DNA of 64,000 nucleotides from Omphalotus guepiniiformis (taxonomy: Eukaryota; Basidiomycota; Agaricomycetes; Agaricales; Omphalotaceae), in NCBI GenBank assembly GCA_028554645.1, contig JAQOOI010000064.1:2931817-2995816 (forward strand). Reading direction: 5' to 3'. The notes beneath the pieces are model-generated. The model saw only the letters and a program-made list of their open reading frames with translations, was not told the origin of the DNA and searched no databases. The translations under genes and the position numbers were made by a program. Each line of letters begins with the position of its first letter. Position 1 is the stretch's first letter. Shown here in pieces: positions 39,935 to 50,761 of this stretch.

Positions 39935-41321
39935 ATTGGGATGGATGGATGAAGACTTCGAGGGAACCTGGCGGCTCCTAGCGCTTTCATCGGGATAAAA
40001 ATAGTGAGTTTTTTCTGTTTAGTAGGGTACTTTCTACCCCGCCCATGTGTGGATGTCCCTTTTTGCCCGCTCGCGGTTCCCTTGCCTTTCCGCCCGTTTG
40101 TGGTGTTTTTACTATCTGCTCGTCGTGGTGCTTTACTTTCCGCCTGGTCGTGGTGGTCCTACCTTCGCCCGGTCGTGGTGTCTTGAATTCCGCCCGCTTG
40201 TTTCGCGTTTGCGAGTTTCTTACTGACTTTTTCTCCTCTCTTTCGTCCATCCGTTTTCCTGGTTCCATGCGCGCACACTATATGCTATATGCTTACCAGA
40301 TCACCTTCACAGATAATGATACTTACACACAAAAAAAAATATAGACATGCCAAGATTCTTTCCTTTGCTCTGCTTCACTGCTTTCTGCTTGCTATTCTCT
40401 CGGACCCCCTCCCTGTACCTTGTACATTGTAATTTCAATTTGTAGAGACTTTTCTGACTCCTCCTGACACCTGTAACTTCATGGAATCGCTTGTAGTGTC
40501 CTGCTTACATTGTCATTGTTCATTGTAATGAAATCAAGGACATCTGTTCATCCAATATTGTAGTTTGTACACCAATATTGTCATTAACTTTAAATAAGGC
40601 GATCTTCGCAACCGTAACGCTCGGGTGGGTGTCCAGCTTCTGAGTCCTCCGGATCCATGGCTTTTGTTTGGACCATGTCTTTTGGAGATTTTTTTGCTCT
40701 GGCAGAGTCAGATTGGGGTTTCTCAGGCCCAGCTAGGTCTGACTGACTCTGAGGTCCGAGGAACATACGCTGGCTGCGGCAGAGCGTTGAAGGTACCGGT
40801 GAAGACCCGGAGGCTATACCCCACAAATCGACAAAATCAAGTTGCTGTTCATTGCGAGTGCCGAGTGTAGCTCTTTTCTCCTCCTCACCGTAATGGCTCT
40901 ACAACCTACCAATACGAAATCTGCCACACAGAATCTTTCTCTGTCTCTCCATCACATAATCCTTCTATGAGCTATTATTCTCACAAAATTATGTGGTATA
41001 GTGTTATTCAAAACATCCACATCACCAACAACCTCAACGAACGAGAGCAAATCGGCTCACTCTGAGGTTGATATTGAATATAGTAAAAAGTCGCAAGCTT
41101 TCTCAAAGTAATCTGATTTAATCCCTCCTTGCGACCATCTCACTTGCAGGTTACCTTGGCCAAGACTATCCCCAAACATGGCCCATATCACCCCCGCACC
41201 ATATTCACATGTTGCTTGAAGAAACCACGCACTACCAACTCGCACCAACACCATCCTCCAACGCAGAATGGGGATCACTCTACCCTGAGAATGGTACAAT
41301 CCACCCTCAGAGAGTATGAGC
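39935..41321. other. Intergenic region, transition to accessory sequence
   Basis: No gene supported. The first 270 bp contain a degenerate about 25-bp tandem repeat. After about 40.3 kb the sequence becomes AT-rich and poor in CpG, marking the edge of the transposon-rich part of the window. Confidence 0.5.
40028..40206. repeat. Degenerate about 25-bp minisatellite
   Basis: About seven imperfect units, each a T-rich half followed by CGCCC-GTCGTGGTG; the best units read CGCCTGGTCGTGGTG and CGCCCGGTCGTGGTG. The units differ from each other by several bases. Confidence 0.75.
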
Positions 41322-42006
41322 TATGAGCACATTTATTGGAAAATATTCCAGATGTAAGGCCGAGTGATCCAGTTGCAAGGCCCAATCATCCAGTTGCAAG
41401 TGCCAGTGATCCAGTTGCAGAGAGCTGACATAGCCGCCCGTCCAAGCAAGCATTTTCACATCATGGGATCTAGTTAAGAAGTCGTGTCGCGACTTGCTGT
41501 TCAAACACAAGCACAAGAAATTATATATTATATTAGTGGATGTGATTGTCACTATTTTTTGCTGGTTGAAAGGCATTCTTATAGGACTTAGAATACATGC
41601 TTCCTGAAATGCCAGATCTTTGACATATCTCAATGGCAGACAGACAGGACTTCAACAATTCTCTTTGAGTCAGGGTCTAGTTGCCAAAATCCCCTCCTCA
41701 GTACCTTCTAAGCTGGCCTGTACTGAGCCTTTTCCTCTATATACTACTCTTATTTCATTCTTCCTTTTCCATGAAGCTCATTGTCATTTATTTATTCAGA
41801 ATCTATATTCTTATATTGACCTGATGGTGTTGGTCCTGTGATGTGAATTTCCCTTTTAGAGCAGCTATGTCAGCTAAGTGTGTTCTCTGCAACTGGATTA
41901 CCTGGCCTTGCAACTGGATCACCCGGCCTTGCAACTGGATCAACTGGCCTCGTACTTGGATCACCCGGCCTTACATCTGGAATATTTTCCAATAAATGTG
42001 CTCATA
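41322..42006. mobile_element. Foldback-like element with inverted arms made of tandem sub-repeats
   Basis: Left arm 41,322-41,434 and right arm 41,861-42,006 are inverted copies. Both share TATGAGCAC, TTTATTGGAAAATATTCCAG and several about 20-bp units containing GATCCAGTTGCAAGGCC, and end in GCTGACATAGC. The right arm has one unit more. The centre (about 425 bp) has no transposase. Long inverted repeats made of tandem units are typical of foldback or non-autonomous DNA elements; no target duplication was established. Confidence 0.65.
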
Positions 42007-42531
42007 AGAGAGAGACAGCAAGAGTTCAGCATATTGATGTTTCACCAGCTACCCTGTGTGGATGTTTTTTGGAGGGAGGTCATGTGGAGCACTCTGATTG
42101 CTCATGCTGTTGAAGATGAAGACATAGAAACACAATAGATTAAATAAGTTGTCAAGTGCATTGGTAAGAGAAGCAAGACTTTATTGTACAGCATATAACA
42201 GGTAGCTACTATTCACAGGTATCAGAAGAGGAGTACATGAATGTTGATACTGAACATCACTGGATATGACCCATACAAAACTGACTACAGATTACACAGC
42301 AGGACAAGAGAGAGGCATACTGAGAAAGAACAACAAACAAGATATGCAGGCAATAAAAAAAGAAAAAAAGAAAAAAGGGTAGTAACACAGCATAATGAGA
42401 TCAAGTAAAATGGCTAGGAATCAAATGTGCCTGGGAAGCAAGCCTACAATCCAAGATTCTCTGAGTATGAGTGCTTAACAATGTACTTCAGAGCACCCAC
42501 CATTTGTCAGAATTCAGGGTAACCACATTGT
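42007..42531. other. 3' flank of the NLR gene
   Basis: A 525-bp AT-rich, CpG-poor stretch with an A-rich run near 42,355-42,378. No gene seen. Confidence 0.5.
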
Positions 42532-45500
42532 TTACAATTTAGCTCCTACAGATTGAAGAAGTGTCACAATGGCCTCATGTCCTTCAGAAGATGCAGCTTG
42601 GAGAGCATATCCATATTCACCACCCTGAGCATTCACATCTGCACCTGCAGAAAGAAGATGCTTGACAATGGCCTCATATCCATAGCAAGATGCAGCCTGG
42701 AGAGCTGATCCATATTCACCACCCTGAGCATTGACATCTGCACCTGCAGATAGAAGAAGCTTCACAATGGCCTCATCTCTATTACAACATGCAGCTTGGA
42801 GAGCTGATTCATATTTACCACTCTGAGCATTCACATCTGCACCTGCAGATAGAAGAAGCTTCACAACAGCTTTATGTTCTGTCCAAGATGCAGCTTGGAG
42901 AGCAGATCCATATTTACCACCCTGAAAATTCACATCTGCACCTGCAGATAGAAGAAGCTTTACAATGGCCTCATATCCATAGCAAGATGCAGCATGGAGA
43001 GCTGATCCATATCTACCACCCTGAAAATTCACATCTGCACCTGCAGATAGAAGAAGCTCCACAATGGCTTTATGTCCTTTCCAAGCTGCAGCTTGGAGAG
43101 CTGATCCATATTCACCACCCTGAGCATTCACATTCGCACCTGCAGATAGAAGAAGCTCCACAATGGCTTTATGTCCTTTCCAAGCTGCAGCTTGGAGAGC
43201 TAATCCATATTTACCACCCTGAAAATTCACATCTGCACCTGCAGATAGAAGAAGCTTCACAACAGCTTTATGTCCTTTCCAAGCTGCAGCTTGGAGAGCA
43301 GATCCATGTGTACCACCCTGAGCATTCACATCTGCACCTGCAGAGAGGAGAAGCTTGACAATGGCCTCATATCCATTAAAAGATGCAACTTGGAGAGCTG
43401 ATCCATATTCCCCACCCTGAGCATTCACATCTGCACCTGCAGATAGGAGGAGCTTTACAATGGCCTCATGTCCATTCCAAGATGCAGCATGGAGAGCTGA
43501 TCTATGTAGACCACCCTGAGCATTCACACCTGCACCTGCAGAGAGAAGGCATCTTACAATGGCCTCATGTCCATAGAAAGATGCAGCTTGGAGAGCTGAT
43601 CCATGTTCACCACCCTGAGCATTCACATTAGCACCTGCAGATAAAAGAAGCTCCACAATGGCTTTACAAGCTGCAACTTGGAGAGCTGATCCATATTCAC
43701 CACCCTGAGCATTCACATCTGCACCTGCAGATAGGAGGAGCTTTACAATGGCCTCATGTCCATTCCAAGATGCAGCTTGGAGAGCAGATCCATAGTAACC
43801 ACCCTGAGCATTCACACCTGCACCTGCAAATAGAAGAAGCTTCACATTGTCCTCATGTCCTTTCAAAGATGCAACTTGGAGAGCTGATCCATATTCACCA
43901 CCCTGAGCATTCAGATCTGCACCTGCAGATAGGAGGAGCTTTAAAATGGCCTCATCTCCTTTCAAAGATGCAGCATAGAGAGCTGATCTATATTTACCAC
44001 TCTGAGCATTCACATCTGCACCTGCAGATAGAAGAAGCTTGACAATGGCCTCATGTCCTCTCCAAGATGCAACTTGGAGAGCTGGTTCAAATTCACCACC
44101 CTGAGCATTCACATCTACACCTACAGAGAGAAGGAGCTCTACAATGGCCTCATCTCCTTTCAAAGATGCAGCATAGAGAGCTGATTCATATTTACCACCC
44201 TGAGCATTCACATCTGCACCTGCAGATAGAAGAAGCTTCACAACAGCTTTATGTCCTTTCCAAGCTGCAGCTTGGAGAGCAGATCCATATCTAACACCCT
44301 GAGCATTTACATCTGCACCTGCAGATAGAAGAAGCTTTACAATGGCCTCATTTCCGTTCAGAGATGCAGCTTCAAGAGCAGATCTATATTTACCATCCTG
44401 AGCATTCACATCTGCACCTGCAGATAGAAGAAGCTTCGCAATGGCTTCATGTCCTCCCCAAGATGCAGCTTGGAGAGCTGATCCATATCTATCACCCTGA
44501 GCATTCACATCTGCATCTGCAGATAGAAGAAGCTTCACAATGGCCTCATATCCATATCTAGATGCAGCCTGGAGAGCTGATCCATATTCACCATCCTGAG
44601 CATCCACATCTGCACCTGCAGATAGAAGAAGCTTCACAATGTCCCCATATCCTCTCCAAGATGCAGCTTGGAGAGCTGATCCACATTCACCACCCTGAGC
44701 ATTCACATCTTCACCTTTTTTAATAAGTCTGTCTACTATATCCAGAAGTCCTGTGTATGCTGCATAATAGAGAGGTTCTTGAAGATTTTGCAAAGAGATA
44801 TCCAGGTATGATAGAGAGAATGGATTATCTGGCTGATATAGTCTCAACCACTGCAGAAATGAAGGCCCTTTACTATCCATTAGCTTCATTCCACTGTGGA
44901 TAGTTTCATCCATTGGTCCCATTGATTTCCCATGATATGTCCAGTACCTTGCTGCATATTCAGCCAATGGAACTTCTTGAAGATGTATTGGCCTTCTTGA
45001 ATGCAGATGGGTCTGTGTGCCATAATAGAGAAGATAGATGATGCAAGTATGTGCAATAACACCATGTGCCAGCCTCTCATCAATCTTAAAAAATACAGCT
45101 GACTGATGTTTTATATGGTCTGCAACCAAGAATTCCTTTACAGAGTAATGAGCTAACTGCACAACTGGACCCTGAATAGTCACTAGGGTGGTGTCCACAA
45201 TCTTGTGAAGTCTTTTACCAAGACCATGGTCCCTGTACTTTGTCTGAAATGAACAGCTGTTTGGATCAGTGGCCAATATCTCAGCCAACTCCTGTATTGT
45301 TGGAGGTCTTGTAGCATATGTAAGCCACTGCAGAATAAGTTTTGCATGCTTCTTCTGCTTCTCTGAGATGCAGCATAGCTTCTCAATGTATGTTGTTTCC
45401 AGGTCAGGTGGAAGTTCTTGCAGTGTTTTTTCCACTGCCCAAGGAGTTCCACATTCCAAAAGTGTAGTCATTTGGCAGTCTACCCATTGGAATCTTAACA

Positions 45501-46566
45501 ATTGTTCTGAGTCAGTTGTCAATTGATAAGATAAATAAACTCTTACTGTCCATGTGCCCCATTCATCAAGAATTCTTTCACTTTCACCTCCATATCATCT
45601 GCAAGCTCTAGCCATGGAATGTGGTCATTTAAATAAAGCTTGACATCTTCATTGACATCATCATCATTTAGCTGGATAATAATGCTCTCCATGTATTCAA
45701 CTCTCAGAGGATGACGGCTAGTTACTAGCACATACACCTTGTTAAGAGCAAGTAGGCTATAGATGAATGCAGTGACTTCATGTTGTGCTCGTTCACCAGC
45801 TTCATCCATGGCATCCATGATAATAAACACAGGTTGCAAAGATATCCAAGAGGCTAAAACTTTTCTGATAGTACTCTCTAGGATATCAAGTGCTGGTACC
45901 TGGTGTTTGTCATGGAATTGTTCATAGAGACTCTGTATATCAGATGGAACACCTTGAGAAGACAAGGTAGCCTGAGCCAGCAGAGATGAGAGAAGCCCTC
46001 TATAATCTTGCTTTGAGGTATCTCTTGAATCAAAGTAGTGATAGAATGGAGGTAGACTTTGACCAGATTGGCTGCTTTTGAAAAGCTGGTCAATAACTGT
46101 AGTACTAGTAGTTTTGTCCCAAATTTTCAGATTGCATACTCATAGATGTAATAAATGTCTTACCACAGAAAGGTCTTGCCAGCACCAGCTATGTACAAGT
46201 GAGATTTTGTGAAATACACTGATAGATAAAGATAGACTTGCCTTTGCCTTGTATCCAGAGTAATTTGCCATGTTCCTTCCAATGGATATAATTGAGATCA
46301 GCAAGAAGCCAAGCACCAGTGCCTGACACTTTATTGTCTCTTATATCATTGAAGTTTGTAGAAGAGTCTGGTGCCTTCAACCATTGCAAAATACTGGCCT
46401 TTGGATCAGATGCTGGGAAATCATAAATAGAATCAGTCATTGTATGCAGTGCAGTAAAATTGATTGTTATACCATTGACATTGAAGTCACCTCCAATAGC
46501 ATTGAAGTTGCCACCCATTATAGTAACATGAGCACTATTATTGAGAATACCAACTTGACTAGACAT
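42532..46566 (-). CDS. NLR-type receptor: NACHT NTPase with 22 near-identical ankyrin repeats
   Basis: Four exons (46242-46566, 46164-46188, 45547-46104, 42532-45493) give 1289 aa. The N-terminus, after MSSQVGILNNSAHVTI, is a Gly/Asn-rich segment GGNFNAIGGDFNVNG. The NACHT domain has Walker A GKAGAGKT (split by intron 1, a GC-AG intron), Walker B FIIMDAMDEA and sensor VTSRH. A winged-helix-like linker leads to one divergent and 22 very similar 33-residue ankyrin units (VNAQGGEYGSALQAASxxGHEAIVKLLLSAGAD). Fungal NLRs of this design are thought to sense non-self and trigger cell death (family knowledge). The ORF is intact. Extra upstream exons are possible (46,620-46,790) but did not join in frame. 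CpG is almost absent from the repeat array. Confidence 0.92.
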
Positions 46567-47788
46567 ACTTCTGAGTGTCTACAAATGCTATACAGTTGAC
46601 ATCACTTACTTGGTAGAACCAGAATTGATTGGGGGTGTCAGATTAACACTTGGAGATTGCTGCAGCCATTGGCTATGGGTAGATGATACTCAATGAGTGA
46701 AGTACTTATCTTTTATTCAAAGTACAGACATACCTGTTGCTACTTGGTTGAGAATGAGACACTGGAAATTGGTTTGACATGGTGGTAAGAGAAAGAGTGA
46801 GGGATCCTGGCCCTTCAGCGTGTTACTGAGCTGTTATCGATGATCAGCTGTTATCGATCATTGATAACCATCAACCATGCTGCATCCATCAGGCTATCTA
46901 TATCTGGAAGTACATATTAATAGGTTGACTGCGCGGAGTTCGTGCCGATACTCCGCCAGTTCCAGCGGAGCGAAGCACGAGTGGTGAGTTGCTTTCCCAC
47001 GCCTCTTCCAGCTTTCAGCAATTCTCATCTTCAGCAGTGTCGGCAGCAGCAGCCTCAGCATAGCAGAAATACATCACCGCTTGTTTTCTTTCACCCACCC
47101 GGTCCCTCCCTTTTTCAATGCATCTAGGTTACTTTGTATTATGCGGTCTTAAGAGTAATTAACAGCGCAGCTTATTTTCGATGAATGCAGTAGATTACAG
47201 ATCATGACCTTTTAGCAATGCAATAGTTCTCACACAGTAGTCAGATTGTTGCAGTTCAGTTACCTGCGAGCGTCGGTGAGGGTGAGTAATCGTAGGATGC
47301 GAGGGGGCCCACCCGCCCAGCGGGCGACCCCTTGCGTCCCGCGTCCGCGCATGCTTCGCATGCTGTAACCGCCGTTACATAGTCACTCGTATATACTTAC
47401 CTAAGCTAACTTTTACTCTTACACTTACACTCATTATTACTTCGACTACGACTTTACTGTCTTATTACTACGCCCAGGAAATAACATAAAGACCTGTTTG
47501 GTTTAGTATTGGCCTGAAGTTAGTGAGTGACCCTTACATATTTTTTTAACCACAGTTGTTATCCACTGGGATAATATTATACGCTGTAATTGAGGCTTGA
47601 AGGAAGGACCTTCAAAATTAGCCTGATAGTCTTCGTGTTGGATTTACACGATTCTCTACGTACATACGCGAGCAACGAGCCGCCAATTGGCAGCTGAATT
47701 GAAGGAGTTACCCTTCCACTCAGGGTTCTCGCCTGGACCAAACTTTCCTGTATCAATTCCGGTCTTAATTGGAGATCAAACTCATATT
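46567..47788. other. Intergenic region with GC-rich palindromes
   Basis: About 1.2 kb between the divergent NLR and a truncated ORF. Near 46,830-46,870 a GCTGTTATCGATNATC unit is repeated. A GC-rich block at about 47,300-47,377 contains several hairpins, including GCATGCTTCGCATGC and GTAACCGCCGTTAC; it may be the terminal part of an old LTR. Otherwise no gene is seen. Confidence 0.5.
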
Positions 47789-48616
47789 ATGTCTACTACA
47801 TCTACAGTACGACCAGCTGTGTCATCTAGTCGGTTTCAGATGCCTCGGGCTCGAACAAGAGTCTCACCACAACATTCGGAGAAGGGAGGCGATGGGCAGG
47901 AGTCAACGTCGGCTCCAGGTCATGGAGGATTTGAAGAGAGAAAAGATAGCGAGAGAATCTGGTCATATGGAGAAATGCGAAGCGAGTTGGAACCAGAATT
48001 ATCCCACACGCCCAACCCATACTCGAAGGGTAAAGGTCGCGCTAGAGATGAGGCCCCTGTCGCACCTGATGAACCGCGGAACGAATTCAGTTCAAATCGC
48101 TTTTCACCTTTATTTGCTGACTCTGAACAGGAACCTGAAGACAACGATATTGGACAAGGACAAGATGAGGGTAATCAGGAAGAACAGGAGGGGTCGATGC
48201 AGGAGGAACAGGCCCAACCCGAGCCGGCTGCGCCAGAGAGTCGATATAACCAAACGAGAACTGGTCGGACCGGGACATCGCGAACGCGAGAATACGTGGT
48301 GGAATTACGAAGGCAAGTAATACTTCAACTGTTATATCTTGAAGATATGTTACAGAACGAGACATCAGAATACGAGGATCAAGGCGTGGTCCTCCAAGAG
48401 ACTATAGCGTTCGACCCAAGGATGCCCAGCGTCAGAGTGGATCTAACTACGATTTCACGAGCAGAGGTAGCGGAGTTTAGTATGCGAAACACTGACGAAC
48501 GGTCAGCAGGGATCCGTGCTGAGCAGGGTAACAGGAGACCGTATGGTACAGGCTCACCTATGGGGTCAACACCTGAGGGTCTGAGGTTTCATGGAGGATC
48601 ACGTACTACGGTGTAG
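47789..48616 (+). pseudogene. ORF truncated by LTR retrotransposon insertion (possibly gag-like)
   Basis: A 275-codon open frame from ATG 47,789 (MSTTSTVRPAVSSSR). It is hydrophilic and acidic in the middle (EEQEGSMQEEQAQPEPAAPE), then has a basic, helical part (YVVELRRQVILQLLYLEDML). The last host codon is followed directly by TGTAG, the first bases of the LTR, which supply the TAG stop. The original protein therefore continued further. Position after a possible LTR-like GC-rich block suggests it could be the N-terminal Gag region of an older element, but no zinc knuckle or other Gag motif is present in the surviving part. Confidence 0.55.
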
Positions 48617-50456
48617 TGACTATGAAATGAATGAGAGAGATACTCAAATGAGCACAATCCAACTCAAATCAAAATGATGTAGGGTGAGGTGTGACTGGCG
48701 TTGTCAGAGATTCCGCACAGTTAGACACAACAATTGAACTTCGAATCTGCAGGGTTACAGATGTCTTTATCTCAATCTGGGTGAAAAATGGCAGAGGGTA
48801 TCTCAAAACACAAGATTCAGACAGAAGGTAAGGGTGGTTTTCAGGGTTCAGGAGGGATTCAGGACAATCAATCTCGATGTTTAAACTCGATCCAATGGTC
48901 AGACAATGCAGGGAACAGTTTCAGATGCAGCACAGACAGTTTCAGCAGGCAGATTCAGCACAGACAGAACAGCAGTTTCAGCAAAGATTCAGTATCTCTT
49001 TCAATTTATCTGCCACAAGGGACTTTACAGAAGTTTTCACAACTGGATATTTCTCGAACTGAACTCTAAAGAGCCAGGCTATATTTTGTCTAAGAAGGTT
49101 TTCCTGCTTTGGCTTGTAGCTTTGGGCAGTACTTGCTTAAGAAAATCTAAATAGATACTCTGTAAGCTATATATACTAAATCATAAAATCAAACATATAT
49201 CTCGAAATTAAAAGAGTAATCTGAACAGTAAATGAGTCAAAAGTAAGTAAGTATCAATTGAGCAGAGATTGGATTCTTTTTAGGTAGTTTTCTAGGTAAT
49301 TTTTCAGTTAGATAGTCAAAATGTAGGAACTTTGGGTATAGATTGGTATAAAAACAGAAATATATCGCTTTGTCCGCGTTCTAGGTGTGTTAGGGCGTAC
49401 CCAGGGTATCTAAATAAAGGTCCAGATCCTGTAAATAGCAACCAGTATCCTGACAGGTGACATTCTCCTTAGTGCATTGCAAATCTGGTCCCCTATAAGT
49501 TTCTCCAAAATTGGCACATTCTCCTCTACTAGGGCAGCATTAGGAGTTGTGTAGAAGCTCTAGAGCTTATCTAGACCATGCTTCATCGTTTCTATCAGCC
49601 ACAGTAAGGTACAGTAACTGTTTATTTCAAGTTTTACCCCTATACATCTCTTTTTTGGTCAGATTTGTACTCAGGTTATATTTCTTGTTTAGGATAGCTC
49701 TCAGCTTCTCCTAGGACAGTATTCTATCCCATAGTTTCGTCTAAGACCTCCCATTGGAGCGCCTTTGTCTTTCATCAAGTTCAGAGGGTTACTGAATTTC
49801 AGAGAGATACTCAGATCCAGAGAAATACTCATTTTCAGTATCTAACTCCTTCCAGCATGAGTATTGAGTATCTAACTCATTTATGCAGATGTAACTTTTG
49901 AATCTACTTCCATTATTACACAGATTGGCATTTCATCTCAGTGACATTATATCCACATAGTACTCAATGTACAATATTTCTCTGGTAATACCATCTTCAA
50001 GATTGCCCATATTCTCAGCATTCAATCTTATAGTGCCAACTTAGTTAGCAAGACCAGCTGGAACTTTTGATCAGTCCAAAGGACTTAGATAGTTGTTCAA
50101 TTGAAGTGAAAATCCATCAACCCCTTGGATTACAGTCAACAATACTTGGTAGAGTCTCTAGTTATTAGAGGGTGGGTCTGACCAACTCAATCTGGTATGG
50201 AACATTGGAATTCCAACACATCTGGAGAGGCATAACTAGTATCTCTTTGTATAACCCATTGGTCACAGTTGCTTAGTACCAGATTCAGTACTGTAGCAAA
50301 CACTACACTTAGGTATTGTGAGTACAAGTATGTTTCATGTCTTAACTAGCAGTCTGGGGTGACTCTAATCCTTTATGTTCAGTTTCCAATGCTTGAACAT
50401 TCCATATTTACTTCAATCTGATAGATTTCAGTACTGAAAGGCTTTTTGACGCAACA
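48612..50456 (-). repeat. 3' LTR of the retrotransposon (left copy)
   Basis: Starts TGTAG and ends CAACA on the plus strand, so it reads TGTTG...CTACA on the element strand. About the first 640 bp match the right copy. The inner end at 50,456 is inferred from the adjoining polypurine tract. It has no coding capacity. Confidence 0.8.
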
Positions 50457-50467
50457 TCTCCCCCAAA
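50457..50467 (-). other. Polypurine tract for plus-strand DNA priming
   Basis: Element strand TTTGGGGGAGA immediately before TGTTG of the 3' LTR, the usual place and composition of a Ty3/gypsy polypurine tract. Confidence 0.75.
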
Positions 50468-50761
50468 GTAAAATAAGATCGTCCTCGATCGTACCAGATG
50501 GGCCAAAATCGAGTTAGATACAATTATTACTAGCAGATTGGTCATAGAAGCGCATTTCGTACTGTTCAATATCACAATATCACGTTTCACGGACTGCCTT
50601 TAGGCAAAACTTTTCTCGATTGATCGCCAGTCAATACATTTACATCGGCATGTGACGGCAATGTCAGACTTCGGCGAAACCCGCAATCTGCTTCTGTCGA
50701 AGTTTCGACTTAAACAGACAGTGATTCTCGTTTTTCTCTTCACATCTCACTTCGTCCCCCG

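Noticed and set aside
42789..44561. Chain of plus-strand ORFs with repeated HIHHPEHSHLHLQ-like text
   Set aside because: They are the antisense frame of the ankyrin repeats, so they repeat because the receptor gene repeats.
42532..44720. Regular direct repeats that could suggest a CRISPR array
   Set aside because: Units are 99 bp, continuous in frame, and code ankyrin repeats in a eukaryotic gene.
46567..46790. Possible extra upstream exons of the NLR (MSNQFPVSHSQPSSN and following)
   Set aside because: The exons look plausible but do not join to the ATG at 46,566 in frame; they may be 5' UTR.
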